Of a stretch of DNA of 64,000 nt, positions 15,228 through 23,984 are shown in pieces. The stretch comes from Actinomycetes bacterium. Lineage in GTDB: Bacteria; Actinomycetota; Acidimicrobiia; Acidimicrobiales; Acidimicrobilacustridaceae. The stretch covers positions 1 through 64,000 of the forward strand of contig JAKOVH010000016.1 of NCBI GenBank assembly GCA_029782145.1, read 5' to 3'. The stretch's first letter is position 1; each line of letters begins with the position of its first letter. The position numbers were made by a program, and so were the translations under genes. A model generated the notes under the pieces. That model saw only the letters and a list, made by a program, of their open reading frames with translations. It ran no database searches and was not told where the DNA came from.

Positions 15228-16739
15228 GTGCGACCCGGCCCCCGACTCCCGCGAGCACCTGTTCCGTCGATGCTGCTGGTCGTGCGGGTCGTGCTGGTCG
15301 TGGTGCTCCTTCCCGTGTCGGCGATGTCGTGCAGCGGTGGCACGAGCGAGGACGGCGCGTCGCCGTCGCCCGCCGACACAACCTTCGGGCCGGCCCTTCC
15401 GCCCAACCCGTTCCTGGGCCCGGCGGCCACGTCGACCATGCACGCCGACAGCGGCTCGTCGGATGCCACGGACCTGCCCGGGCCGGGCAGCGGTCCCGTC
15501 GACGTCACGGTGGTGCCGGTCGGCGCAGTGTGCCCCACGATCCTGGTCGGCAGCGACGGGATGCCGGTGGCGCTGTGCACCCGCGTGGCCGACCTCCGGC
15601 CGGTCGTGCTGCTCCTCGACCCGGCCCGTGGCGCTCCGCTGGCATCGCACGAGCTGGCCGGCGGCAGCCTCTTCGGCGGGGTGTACGGCTACCTGGACGA
15701 GCACGACCGCATGGTGCTCGTCGACGGCGCCGGCGACCTGCTCCGGGTCGCGCACCAGCGCCAGGCCGAAGGGTGGACGCTCACCGTCGACCAGCGGGTG
15801 CCGCTCGGCGCATCGTTGCCCGCCCGCGACGCGGTCACCGGCCTGGCCCCCGACTACGACGGCCTCGTGTGGTTCGCCACCGGCGGTGGGGTCGTGGGGG
15901 CCGTCGACACCGACGACGGGCAGGTCCGCACGACGAGGTTGGACGACGGTGAGCGCGTCACCAACGGCATCTCGACCGCGCCCGTCGGCACCGCGGTGGC
16001 CACCGACCGTGCGGTGTACCTGCTGCGTGCCGTCGCCGGCGGCGGCCCGGACGTGGTGTGGCGGGCCCCGTACGAGCGCAGCGCGGCCCGGAAGCCCGGC
16101 ATGCTGGCCCAGGGCACCGGCTCCACCCCGACGTTCCTCGGCCCGACCGACGGGTCCGACTACGTCGCCGTCGTCGACGATGCGTCGCCCCGGGTGCACC
16201 TGCTCGTGATCCACGCGAGCGGGCCCGACGCCGGCCGGCCGGTGTGCTCCACCGAGGTCCTGGGGAGCGGCGGGCCCGGCTCGGAGAACTCGCCGGTCGG
16301 CATCGGTCGCACCGTGGTGGTCGCCGGGACCTACGGCTACGCCTATCCCCGGCTGCCGGAGGGCGCCGGACCAAGCGACCCGGCCGACGCGCCGTTCCAG
16401 GGCGGCATGACCCGCGTCGACGTCCGCCAGGACGGCTCCGGGTGCGACGTGGTGTGGGACACCGACACCCGGTCCGCCGCCGTCCCGCGGCTGTCGACCT
16501 CCAGCCGGACGATCGTGACGTTCACGGCGGCCGCCGACCCGGCCGGCGCGCCGGGGCAGCACCCGCCGTTCGCCTACACCGTGCTCGATGCCGACAGCGG
16601 GGGAACGCTCGCCTCCCAGGAGCTGCCGGCCGGTGCCGGCGACCCGCTGCAGCTCGCGGGCACCATCGCACCGGGAAGCTTCCTCTACCAGGGCACCGTC
16701 GGCTCGGTGCTGGTGGTGAGGAGCGCGTCCGCCCCGTGA
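15228..16739 (+). CDS. Secreted lipoprotein of unknown function
   Basis: The 503-residue protein has a hydrophobic N-terminus (VRVVLVVVLLPVSAMSC) ending at a cysteine, a plausible though not ideal lipobox. A Ser/Pro/Thr-rich linker follows. The body is rich in short beta segments such as VWFATGGGVVGAVDTDDGQVRTT, suggesting a beta-propeller, but no family is recognised with certainty. GTG at 15228 lies one base past the TetR stop; ATG at 15270 would give a shorter signal peptide. Location next to the P450 operon may be coincidental. Confidence 0.7.
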   Translation: MRPGPRLPRAPVPSMLLVVRVVLVVVLLPVSAMSCSGGTSEDGASPSPADTTFGPALPPNPFLGPAATSTMHADSGSSDATDLPGPGSGPVDVTVVPVGAVCPTILVGSDGMPVALCTRVADLRPVVLLLDPARGAPLASHELAGGSLFGGVYGYLDEHDRMVLVDGAGDLLRVAHQRQAEGWTLTVDQRVPLGASLPARDAVTGLAPDYDGLVWFATGGGVVGAVDTDDGQVRTTRLDDGERVTNGISTAPVGTAVATDRAVYLLRAVAGGGPDVVWRAPYERSAARKPGMLAQGTGSTPTFLGPTDGSDYVAVVDDASPRVHLLVIHASGPDAGRPVCSTEVLGSGGPGSENSPVGIGRTVVVAGTYGYAYPRLPEGAGPSDPADAPFQGGMTRVDVRQDGSGCDVVWDTDTRSAAVPRLSTSSRTIVTFTAAADPAGAPGQHPPFAYTVLDADSGGTLASQELPAGAGDPLQLAGTIAPGSFLYQGTVGSVLVVRSASAP

Positions 16740-16847
16740 CGTGTCGGCGCTGCGTCTGACGGCGTCGGGCCGTCGGTGCGGTGGTCGGTAACCTCCGGTC
16801 GTTCGATTCGACGCCGTGGCCGACACGGCGGCAGGGGAGACGCAGGG

Positions 16848-17297
16848 ATGCCATCGTCATCGTTCGACGCCGAGTACGAGCCCAGCCCGTGGGGGCCGAT
16901 CGCCGAGGAGGTCGAGCGCTACGAGCGCACCGGCGGCGCCGAGCCGAGCGCGGTAGTCGGCGAGCAGTGGATCGTGCTGTGGACCCTCGGCTCGAAGTCG
17001 GGCAAGGTCCGCAAGACGCCCCTGGTCCGGGTGGCCGACGGCGAGGGCCGCTACGCGGTGATCGGCTCCCAGGGCGGCGCGCCGACCAACCCCCAGTGGG
17101 TCCACAACCTGCGGGCCAACCCCGTCGCCCGCCTCCAGGACGGCACCGAGGTCCGCGACTTCGCCGTCCGGGAGGCCACCGGCGACGAGAAGGCGGCGTG
17201 GTGGCAGCGGGCCGTCAGCGTGTGGCCCGCCTACGACGACTACCAGGCGGCCACCGAGCGGTCGATCCCGGTGTTCGTGCTCGAGCCCACCAGCTGA
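16848..17297 (+). CDS. Ddn-type deazaflavin (F420)-dependent oxidoreductase
   Basis: The 149-residue split-barrel protein has the family marks LWTLGSKSGKVRKTPLVRV, YAVIGSQGGAPTNPQWVHNLRANP and a C-terminal RSIPVFVLEP. These are the F420-contact segments of mycobacterial Ddn, the nitroreductase that activates pretomanid. Homologues reduce quinones and other electrophiles with reduced F420. AGGGGAGA lies 7 nt before the ATG. It is convergent with the SRPBCC gene and monocistronic. Together with the two LLM proteins it supports an F420-using host. Confidence 0.9.
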   Translation: MPSSSFDAEYEPSPWGPIAEEVERYERTGGAEPSAVVGEQWIVLWTLGSKSGKVRKTPLVRVADGEGRYAVIGSQGGAPTNPQWVHNLRANPVARLQDGTEVRDFAVREATGDEKAAWWQRAVSVWPAYDDYQAATERSIPVFVLEPTS

Positions 17298-17322
17298 GGC
17301 CCGGCCACGGCAGCAGCGCCGG

Positions 17323-17781
17323 TCAGCCCTCGACGGCGGTGGCGAGCCGCTCGAGCGTGCCGCTCATCGTGCGGCGGTTCCGTGCCGCCCGGTCGACGAC
17401 GCCCGACATCTGCTGGCTGAACTCGAGCGTCGACTCGGGGCGAAGGTCCTCGCTCCACTCGGTGACCCGGCAACCCGTCGCCGTCGGTTCGATGCGGTAG
17501 CCCCACGTGGAGAAGTGGAAGTCGAACATCGAGCACTCGAAGGCGAAGGCACGACCCGGTTCGGCCTCGATGACGCTGCCCTGGCTCGTCCACTCGTGCT
17601 CGCCGTTGCGGTTGTGCCCGTCGAACGTGGCGCCGACGGCCGGCCCGTCCACGCCCTCGTGCCACTCGCAGGCGTAGCACTCCTCGGACCACTCGCCCAT
17701 GCGGGTGACGTCGGAGATGGCGGCGTACACCGCCTCGGGCGACGCGGCGATGTCCCGGCTGATCTCGATCCTCTCGGCCAT
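17323..17781 (-). CDS. SRPBCC / polyketide-cyclase-like protein
   Basis: The 152-residue protein starts MAERIEISRDIAASPEAVYAAISDVTRMGEWS, the typical opening of polyketide cyclase/dehydrase-type SRPBCC proteins, which bind hydrophobic ligands in a beta-grip pocket. CYACEWHEG contributes two cysteines of unknown role. ATG at 17781 was preferred because upstream in-frame residues are low-complexity. It is divergent from the thiolase-like gene, with a palindromic operator between, and could be co-regulated with it. Confidence 0.84.
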   Translation of the reverse strand: MAERIEISRDIAASPEAVYAAISDVTRMGEWSEECYACEWHEGVDGPAVGATFDGHNRNGEHEWTSQGSVIEAEPGRAFAFECSMFDFHFSTWGYRIEPTATGCRVTEWSEDLRPESTLEFSQQMSGVVDRAARNRRTMSGTLERLATAVEG

Positions 17782-17883
17782 GGCGGCAGTCCACCACACC
17801 GCCGCAGATGCCGCGGCACGTGTCCGTGCGGCAGGGTCGGTCCGAGCCACGCGGAGGACGCTTGGGCGCCGCTTCGCCAGTGA

Positions 17884-17903
17884 CTAGAACCGTGTTCTAG
17901 AAT
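17884..17903. promoter_or_regulatory. Palindromic operator overlapping a -10 box
   Basis: CTAGAAC-CGT-GTTCTAG (17884-17900) is a perfect inverted repeat with a 3-nt centre. Its right end overlaps TAGAAT (17898-17903), an excellent -10 hexamer for the thiolase-like gene. The half-sites resemble those of KstR-type TetR repressors, whose sites have a 2-nt centre, so the cognate regulator is uncertain. Confidence 0.65.
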
Positions 17904-17940
17904 GGGGCCGTGCCGCAGCGGGCGGTGCGAGGAGGACGTC

Positions 17941-19146
17941 ATGGGACTGAGGGGCGACGCCCACATCGTGGGCTACGCGCAGGAGCGCTCCGAGCGGCGC
18001 TTCACCGGGCAGGCGAAGCTCACCCTCGAGCAGTGGGCCGACCTGGCTGCCGCCGCCCTGCACGACGCCGGCATCGACAGCCGCGAGGTCGACGGCCTGG
18101 TGTGCGGCGGGGACCTCCTCGAGTCGTCGACGTTCGTGCCGGCCACCATCGCCGAGTACATGGGCTGGTCGGTGAACCTCGCCGAGCGGGTCGACCTCGG
18201 CGGTGCCACGCCGGCGGGCATGGTGTGGCGGGCGGCCTCCGCCATCGAGCTCGGGCTGTGCGAGGTGGTGGTGATGGCCGTGGTCGGCTCCGCCGTGCCG
18301 CCCTCGCCGAAGCCTGCGCCGTTCGACGACCGCATCCTGTTCGGGGCGTCGAGCAACGCATGGGGATCGCCGCAGGCCGAGTTCGAGATCCCCTACGGCA
18401 ACATCGCCCAGAACTGCGGGTTCGCCATGTACGCGCAGCGCTACCACGAGCTCTACGGCTGGGACGAGCGGGCCCGGGCCAAGGTCGCCGCCGACCAGCG
18501 GGTGAGCGCCTGCGCCAACCCCGACGCGGTGTTCTTCGGCCAGCCGGTCAGCGTCGACGACGTGCTGGCGTCGAGGATGATCGCCACGCCGCTGCGGATG
18601 CTCGAGATCGTGATGCCGTGTGCCCGGGGCGGCGCGGCGCTGGTCATGTGCTCGGCCGACCGGGCCCGCCGCACCGACCACCGCTCGGTGGCCGTCATCG
18701 GGTTCGGCGAGCGCCTCACCCACAAGACGCCGACCTACGCGCCCGACCTCCCGCACACGCCGGTGGCCGCCGCGGCCGCGTCGGCGTTCGCCATGGCCGG
18801 TCTGGGCCCGGCCGACATGGACATGGTGCAGCTCTACGACTGCTACACGATCACCGCCCTGCTCTCGATCGAGGACTCAGGGTTCTGCGGAAAGGGCGAG
18901 GGGCAGGCCTTCGTCCGCGAGCACGACCTCTCCTACCGTGGCGACTTCCCGTGCAACACCCACGGCGGCCAGCTCGGGTTCGGCCAGGCGGGCCTGGCCG
19001 GGGGCATGTCGCACATCGTCGAAGCCGTCCGCCAGATCCAGGGCCGGGCCGGCGAGCGGCAGCTGGTCCGCCACGACACCGCCTATGTCACCGGCACCGG
19101 TGGCGTGATGAGTGAGCAGACCGCCCTCGTACTGCAGGGAGCTTGA
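17941..19146 (+). CDS. Thiolase-like protein (lipid-transfer/SCPx type)
   Basis: The 401-residue protein belongs to the non-condensing thiolase group that pairs with DUF35 proteins in actinobacterial sterol and acyl-CoA catabolism. It shows DLAAAALHDAGIDSREVDGLVCGG, MDMVQLYDCYTITALLSIEDSGF and the C-terminal PCNTHGGQLGFGQAGLAGGMSHIVEAVRQIQG. The classical nucleophilic cysteine region is altered, as usual in this group, so aldol/retro-aldol activity in complex with a DUF35 partner is more likely than ketothiolysis. The next gene is such a DUF35 protein. The operator at 17884-17903 controls it. Confidence 0.87.
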   Translation: MGLRGDAHIVGYAQERSERRFTGQAKLTLEQWADLAAAALHDAGIDSREVDGLVCGGDLLESSTFVPATIAEYMGWSVNLAERVDLGGATPAGMVWRAASAIELGLCEVVVMAVVGSAVPPSPKPAPFDDRILFGASSNAWGSPQAEFEIPYGNIAQNCGFAMYAQRYHELYGWDERARAKVAADQRVSACANPDAVFFGQPVSVDDVLASRMIATPLRMLEIVMPCARGGAALVMCSADRARRTDHRSVAVIGFGERLTHKTPTYAPDLPHTPVAAAAASAFAMAGLGPADMDMVQLYDCYTITALLSIEDSGFCGKGEGQAFVREHDLSYRGDFPCNTHGGQLGFGQAGLAGGMSHIVEAVRQIQGRAGERQLVRHDTAYVTGTGGVMSEQTALVLQGA

Positions 19147-19148
19147 CC

Positions 19149-19571
19149 GTGAGCCACGACACCACCCCTGCGCTGGTCAAGCCCCGTCCGGTGCCGACGC
19201 CGACCAGCCGACCGTTCTGGGACGGCCTCGCGGCCGAGGAGGTGCGCATCCAACGCTGCGCCGACTGCGGCGGATGGGTGTTCTACCCGCGGTCGCGCTG
19301 CAGCCACTGCCTCTCGGGCCGGCTCGAGTGGCGCACGGTGGACGGCGCCGGGGTGGTGTTCACCTTCAGTGCGGCCACCCAGGCGACGTTCCCCGCCTTC
19401 GCCGACGAGGTGCCCCAGGTCATCGCCGTGGTCGAGCTCCCCGAGGGCGTGCACCTCACCACCACGATCGTCGGGGCCGCGCCCGACGACGTGCGCGTCG
19501 GCGCCGCCGTGGTGCCCGTCTTCGACCACGGCGCCGACGGCATGACCCTGCTGCGCTACCGGCTGGCCTGA
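19149..19571 (+). CDS. DUF35 zinc-ribbon/OB-fold protein, thiolase partner
   Basis: The 140-residue protein has the N-terminal helix and zinc ribbon CADCGGWVFYPRSRCSHC, then an OB-fold (WRTVDGAGVVFTFSAAT, AVVELPEGVHLTTTIVG). These are the two domains of Pfam DUF35 proteins, which form heterocomplexes with SCPx-like thiolases. GTG at 19149 was chosen because GGGAG lies 8 nt upstream; a TTG at 19143 would overlap the thiolase stop. Directly downstream of the thiolase-like gene, so the two are expected to act together. Confidence 0.9.
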   Translation: MSHDTTPALVKPRPVPTPTSRPFWDGLAAEEVRIQRCADCGGWVFYPRSRCSHCLSGRLEWRTVDGAGVVFTFSAATQATFPAFADEVPQVIAVVELPEGVHLTTTIVGAAPDDVRVGAAVVPVFDHGADGMTLLRYRLA

Positions 19572-19627
19572 CCGCTCGACGGTGCCGCCGCCGGCCCCGG
19601 CTCCCGCCGGTCCCAGCGGCCGCCGGT

Positions 19628-20284
19628 CTACGGACGGCGGACGGCGACGTCGTCGTGGGTCGGGTCCCAGCGGTCCCGGAACACGACCTCCGAGAGCGGC
19701 CGGCGCCGCACCGGGCCGTGGTGACCCCGTGGCCAGCCGAGCACGACGTGCCCGGCGAGCATCCACCCCTCCGGGATGCCCAGCGCCTCGCGCAGCAGGA
19801 CCTCGCCGCCGTAGGACGCCCAGCTCGTCAGGCACGCGCCCAGGCCGAGCGCCCGGGCCGCGAGCAGGAAGTTCTGCATGGCCGGGTAGATCGACCCGCC
19901 GAGCAGCAGCTCCGAGGCCGTCTCGTAGCGGAACTGGGTGAACAGCACGGACGTGAGCTCGCCCGCCCTGTCGTGCAGCTCGTAGGTGGCACGGTTCACC
20001 CGGGCCCGTCGGCTGTGGTCGTCGGGGGCCGGGCGGGTCATGCCGTACACCGGCTCGATCACGGCGAGCGACTCGGCCGCCGCCCGTGCCGCCACGGCGC
20101 GGGCCTCGGGGGAGCGCAGCACGACGAAGCGCCACGCCTGCGCGTTGGCACCCGACGGTGCCCACGTCGCCGCCTCGAGGCAGCGCTCCAGGGTGGCGTC
20201 GTCGACCGGCTCGTCGGTGAAGCGCCGGATGCTCCGGGCGGTCGACATCACTTCCCACACGTCGGCGGTCGGGCTGCTCGTCAT
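19628..20284 (-). CDS. Nitroreductase-family flavoprotein
   Basis: The 218-residue protein has STARSIRRFTDEPVDDATLERCLEAATWAPSGANAQAWRFVVL, the FMN-binding opening of NAD(P)H nitroreductases, and a later LLAARALGLGACLTSW. The ATG at 20284 was selected over a longer frame whose N-terminus is low-complexity. It is convergent with the DUF35 gene. A second nitroreductase of a different subgroup is at 52652-53332. Physiological substrate unknown. Confidence 0.88.
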   Translation of the reverse strand: MTSSPTADVWEVMSTARSIRRFTDEPVDDATLERCLEAATWAPSGANAQAWRFVVLRSPEARAVAARAAAESLAVIEPVYGMTRPAPDDHSRRARVNRATYELHDRAGELTSVLFTQFRYETASELLLGGSIYPAMQNFLLAARALGLGACLTSWASYGGEVLLREALGIPEGWMLAGHVVLGWPRGHHGPVRRRPLSEVVFRDRWDPTHDDVAVRRP

Positions 20285-20352
20285 GGCGCCAGCCTCACAC
20301 ACCGGCCCAGGCGGTGCCGTTGCTCGAGGCGCCCAGGGGTCGGGCTCGCGGC

Positions 20353-20802
20353 TCAGGCGCTCCAGGGCCCTCGAGGGTCGATGGGGGTGATCGCTCCTGC
20401 ACGAGCCTCCACGGCCGCGGCGGCGTCGAGGCACAGGTCCTCGCGGAACCGGGGCCCGATGATCTGCACCACCTGCGGCAGGCCCTCGCTTTCACCGACG
20501 GGCAGCGTGACCGAGGGCAGGCCCAGGGCGTTGACCGCGACGGTGAGGCGGAGCGACTGGATGATGTCGGCGACCTCCGCGGGGGCGTAGCCCTTCGACC
20601 GCTCGAACGGCACGCACGTGGCGACGGGGCCGACCACGAGGGGACGCTCCAGCGCGAGCTCGGCCCACGCTCGCTGGAGCGACTGGCGCGTCATGTAGGT
20701 GAGGACGCTGCGCAGGTGGTCGGGGCGCCCGGCGAGGTCGATGATCGACTGCAGGACACCGAGGATCTCCGGCGGGTAGGCCGCCATGAAGTCCAGGTGG
20801 TG
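20353..20802 (-). pseudogene. Amidase-signature enzyme, C-terminal remnant
   Basis: About 150 codons encode only the final third of an amidase-signature hydrolase: FMAAYPPEILGVLQ, PLVVGPVATCVPFE, VNALGLPSVTLPVGESEGLP and QIIGPRFREDLCLDAAAAVE are all C-terminal landmarks. The catalytic Lys-Ser-Ser part is absent. The frame begins directly after the TGA of the upstream GH114-like gene and is in the same frame with it, so the junction replaced the amidase N-terminus. A 144-residue product from the internal ATG at 20787 is possible but would be inactive. Confidence 0.8.
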
Positions 20803-21732
20803 TCACCAGCGGGTGGTGGGGTAGGTCGTGGTGCCCCTGGCCGGGAGGCCGAGCCGGTAGGCGGCGACGTTCCAGTGGCGGGCGGCGGCAGAGGCCTGCA
20901 CCTTCGGCCACGACGCCGCCCACCGCGACGCACCCCACTCGCGGGGGTACTCCGCGATCCACACGGCCTTGTTCGACGCGGTGAAGTTGCCCAGCCCGCC
21001 CCGGTAGGCGCTGCACTCGGCGTACATGTAGCACTCCTCGTTGAGGGTCCAGTCGAACACCGCCGCCAGGTCGTGCGCCTGCTCGATGTCGCCCTTCAAC
21101 CCGACCGACATCCCCGCGGCGTGCACCCACGACGCCACCGCGGTGTTGTACCGGATCTGGTCGGCGTAGGTCAGCGGGAAGCCCGAGACGTTCGAGTAGC
21201 CGGTGATCTCGTCGGGCTCCACGGCGTCGTAGCCGTGCTGCGCGCACCGGGCGATGCGGGCCTTCATGATCGGGGCCAGCACCGCCACCTGGCGGATGTC
21301 GAGCCAGTAGGAGCCGTCCCACCCGTCGTCGGAAGCTCCGATCACCGAGGCGGGGAACCTCCCCGCATCGGACCGGTAGTCCTCGTAGACGCCGGCGTCG
21401 ATGTAGCAGATGGCCTTCTTGCCGAGCCGGTGCAGCAGGTCGACGGTGGACTTGGGGTTCTGGTCCGGGTCGATGTCGTACACGTCGGCGGTGAGCTTCG
21501 ACGGGTCGGTCACGTCGAGGGGCCCGTCGAGGACCCACCCCAGCCGGAGGGGTCGGGCGGCGGTGGGCTTCCACCAGCTCGTCGCCGCGCCCGCCGTGGG
21601 CGCGGTGGCGACCGGGGCCACGGCGACGACGGCCACGAGGGCGCACAGCACGGCGGCCCACGACGCGATCGTCCGCCGGGCGCGCCGGATGGCGCCCGTC
21701 GGCAGGCGCAGGTGGGTGAGCTCGTCGGTCAT
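20803..21732 (-). CDS. Secreted GH114-like (endo-alpha-1,4-polygalactosaminidase-type) protein
   Basis: The 309-residue protein has an arginine-rich N-terminus, a hydrophobic stretch (ASWAAVLCALVAVVAVAPVA) and a processing-like site, so it is probably exported. The mature part is a GH114/DUF297-type TIM barrel: VYDIDPDQNPKSTVDLLH, KKAICYIDAGVYEDYR, GYDAVEPDEITGY and VGLKGDIEQAHDLAAVFDW. GH114 members cleave galactosaminan-like polysaccharides, but many relatives are uncharacterised. Its TGA is followed in the same frame by an amidase remnant. Confidence 0.83.
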   Translation of the reverse strand: MTDELTHLRLPTGAIRRARRTIASWAAVLCALVAVVAVAPVATAPTAGAATSWWKPTAARPLRLGWVLDGPLDVTDPSKLTADVYDIDPDQNPKSTVDLLHRLGKKAICYIDAGVYEDYRSDAGRFPASVIGASDDGWDGSYWLDIRQVAVLAPIMKARIARCAQHGYDAVEPDEITGYSNVSGFPLTYADQIRYNTAVASWVHAAGMSVGLKGDIEQAHDLAAVFDWTLNEECYMYAECSAYRGGLGNFTASNKAVWIAEYPREWGASRWAASWPKVQASAAARHWNVAAYRLGLPARGTTTYPTTRW

Positions 21733-21839
21733 GGTGCCCTCGCAGGTGCAGGCGACCCTGGAGGCATCGGCCGGCGGGCCCCGCCAGTTGAGCGGTCAGG
21801 GCGCCGGACCGGGTGACCGCACCGGCGGGGCTCGGAGCT

Positions 21840-23381
21840 TCAGATGCGGCGGCCGCTGCCCTCCCAGTAGGGAGCGCGCAGCTTGCGCTTCAGCAGCTTG
21901 CCCGTCGGGGTGCGGGGGAGGGGCCCGAAGTCGTACGAGCGCGGCGCCATGTAGCCGGCGAGCTGGTCTCGGCACAGGTCCCGCAGCTCGGCCTCCGCCG
22001 CCTCGGGATCGACGCCGTCGACCAGCTCCACGGCGGCCTTCACCTGCTCGCCGTACTCGTCGTCGGGCACGCCGAACACCCCGACGTCGACGACCCAGGG
22101 ATGGGTCGACAGCGCCGCCTCGATCTCGGCCGGGTAGATGTTCACGCCGGCCGAGATGATCATGTCGATCTGCCGGTCGGACAGGAACAGGTACCCGTCG
22201 TCGTCGAGGTGGCCGACGTCGCCGAACGAGAACACGCCGGGCCCGAGGTGCGCTTCGTCGGTCTTGGCCTCGTCACCGAGGTACTCGAAGTCCGTGCCGA
22301 GCAGGCTGCGCACGAAGATCCGGCCGGTCTCGTTGGGCCCGAGGCGGCGGCCGTCCTCGCCCACGACGAGCAGCTCGCACACCGGCAGCGCCTTGCCGAC
22401 GGTGCCGGGCCGGTCGAGCCACTCGTGGGAGTCGACCACGGTGGCGACGCCGCCCTCGCTGGCGCCGTAGACCTCGTAGACCACCGGGCCCCACCACTCG
22501 ATCATCTGCTGCTTCACGTGCGGAGGGCAGGGGGCCGCCGTGTGGATCACCCACTGGAGGCTCTGGCCCGAGAACGAGCCGCGGACCTCGTCGGGGAGGC
22601 GGAGCAGCCGGGTGAAGTGGGTCGGCACGGCGTAGTAGCTGGTGACCTGGTGCTCGTCGATGAGCCGCAGCGTCTCCTCGGCGTCCCACTTGCGCCGCAA
22701 GATGAGGCTCGAGCCCAGCAGGAACGGGACGAGCGTCATGGCGAAGGGGCCGGCGTGGTAGAGCGGGGCGTTGCTGAGCACGACGCCGTCGACCGGCATG
22801 CGGTACAGGCTCATGGCCACACCGAGGTTGCGCATGCGCTCCATGACGTCGCCGCCCGCGGCGAACGCCGACGACCGCACCCCCTTGGGCCGACCGGTGG
22901 TGCCCGACGTGTAGAACATCGTCGCCCCGGCCACCAGGTCGGTGGGCTCGTCGGGGCTGGCCGCGGCGAGCAGCTCCTCGTAGTCGGCGAAGCCCTCGAT
23001 GGGCCCACCGAAGGCGATGCGCACCCGGACGCCGGCCTGCTCGGCCGCCGCCGCCGCCGTCTCGGCGTACTCGGCGTCGGCCACCACGGCGCTCGCTCCC
23101 GAGTTCTCGAGGATGTAGGCGACCTCGTCGATCGAGAAGTGCCAGTTGACGGGGACGAGGGTGACGCCGGCGGCGTTGGTCGCCGCTGCCACCTCGCACC
23201 ACTCGTGCCGGTTGCCGCCGAGCAGCGCCAGGGTGTCGCCCACGCCCAACCCCTGGCTCCGCAGGGCGTCGACCAGCCGGTTCAGCCGGGCGTCGTACTC
23301 CGCCCACGTCCACGACCCGAACTCGTCGGCCAGCGCCGGTTCGTCACCGTGGCGCTGCACGCGCTCCGACAGCGTCTGCAT
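21840..23381 (-). CDS. Acyl-CoA synthetase (AMP-binding, FadD type)
   Basis: The 513-residue ANL enzyme carries the P-loop-like MFYTSGTTGRPKGV, YEVYGASEGG, FSFGDVGHLDDDGYLFLSDR and the C-terminal lysine segment PRTPTGKLLKRKLR. It activates a carboxylate as acyl-AMP and transfers it to CoA; the acyl specificity is not evident. ATG at 23381 is favoured by GGGAGG 7 nt upstream over a GTG at 23402. A CMD-family gene lies 78 nt upstream on the same strand, perhaps in one operon. Confidence 0.91.
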   Translation of the reverse strand: MQTLSERVQRHGDEPALADEFGSWTWAEYDARLNRLVDALRSQGLGVGDTLALLGGNRHEWCEVAAATNAAGVTLVPVNWHFSIDEVAYILENSGASAVVADAEYAETAAAAAEQAGVRVRIAFGGPIEGFADYEELLAAASPDEPTDLVAGATMFYTSGTTGRPKGVRSSAFAAGGDVMERMRNLGVAMSLYRMPVDGVVLSNAPLYHAGPFAMTLVPFLLGSSLILRRKWDAEETLRLIDEHQVTSYYAVPTHFTRLLRLPDEVRGSFSGQSLQWVIHTAAPCPPHVKQQMIEWWGPVVYEVYGASEGGVATVVDSHEWLDRPGTVGKALPVCELLVVGEDGRRLGPNETGRIFVRSLLGTDFEYLGDEAKTDEAHLGPGVFSFGDVGHLDDDGYLFLSDRQIDMIISAGVNIYPAEIEAALSTHPWVVDVGVFGVPDDEYGEQVKAAVELVDGVDPEAAEAELRDLCRDQLAGYMAPRSYDFGPLPRTPTGKLLKRKLRAPYWEGSGRRI

Positions 23382-23459
23382 CCGCAGCCTCCCGTCCCCC
23401 ACTGGCAGCGCCGGGTCGGCACTGGCCGCAGGACGGTACCAAGCCGGGTCGGGGCGCGC

Positions 23460-23846
23460 TCATGGGTCGTGCCGTTCGCCGGCGCGCACGGCGAGCAGCG
23501 CCCGCTTGGCGGCGATGCCCGCTGGCGCTCCGCAGTACGCGGCGATCTGGAAGAGCAGCTCGTCGAGCTCGTCGTCGGTGACGCCGGTGCGGGACCGGGC
23601 GCTCGCGTGCAGGGCGAACTCCTCCATGCGCCCGAGGGCCGCGGTCATCGCCAGGACCAGCAGGCTGCGGTCCCGCGTGCTGAGGGCGCCCTCCCGGGCC
23701 CAGACGCCCCACGCCTGGGCGGTGACGTGGTCCTGGAACTCCCGGAGCGTCGGGTTCTCGTCGGCGGTCTGGGCGTCGACGTACGCGTCGCCGAGCATCG
23801 CTCGGCGCATGGCCCGGGCGGCCTCCAGGCCGTCGTCGGTCGGCAT
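23460..23846 (-). CDS. Carboxymuconolactone-decarboxylase (CMD) family protein
   Basis: The 128-residue all-helical protein has NPTLREFQDHVTAQAWGVW, RDRSLLVLAMTAALGRMEEFALH and DELLFQIAAYCGAPAGIAAK, matching the PcaC branch of the CMD family. The AhpD-type CxxC is absent, so decarboxylase-like rather than peroxidase activity is likelier. No other protocatechuate-pathway gene is adjacent, so a role in beta-ketoadipate metabolism is not supported. Immediately upstream of the acyl-CoA synthetase. Confidence 0.88.
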   Translation of the reverse strand: MPTDDGLEAARAMRRAMLGDAYVDAQTADENPTLREFQDHVTAQAWGVWAREGALSTRDRSLLVLAMTAALGRMEEFALHASARSRTGVTDDELDELLFQIAAYCGAPAGIAAKRALLAVRAGERHDP

Positions 23847-23984
23847 GTCCGTCCTCCTGTCGTGCGCCGGCGGTGTCGGCGCTGGAGCCGGAGTAGCACA
23901 GCGGCCCTGCTCGCGGTCGCACCCCTGGCGCAGTGCGCGCTCGCATCACCACCAGCGGGACGCAGCGGTGCCAGCATCGCCCGC

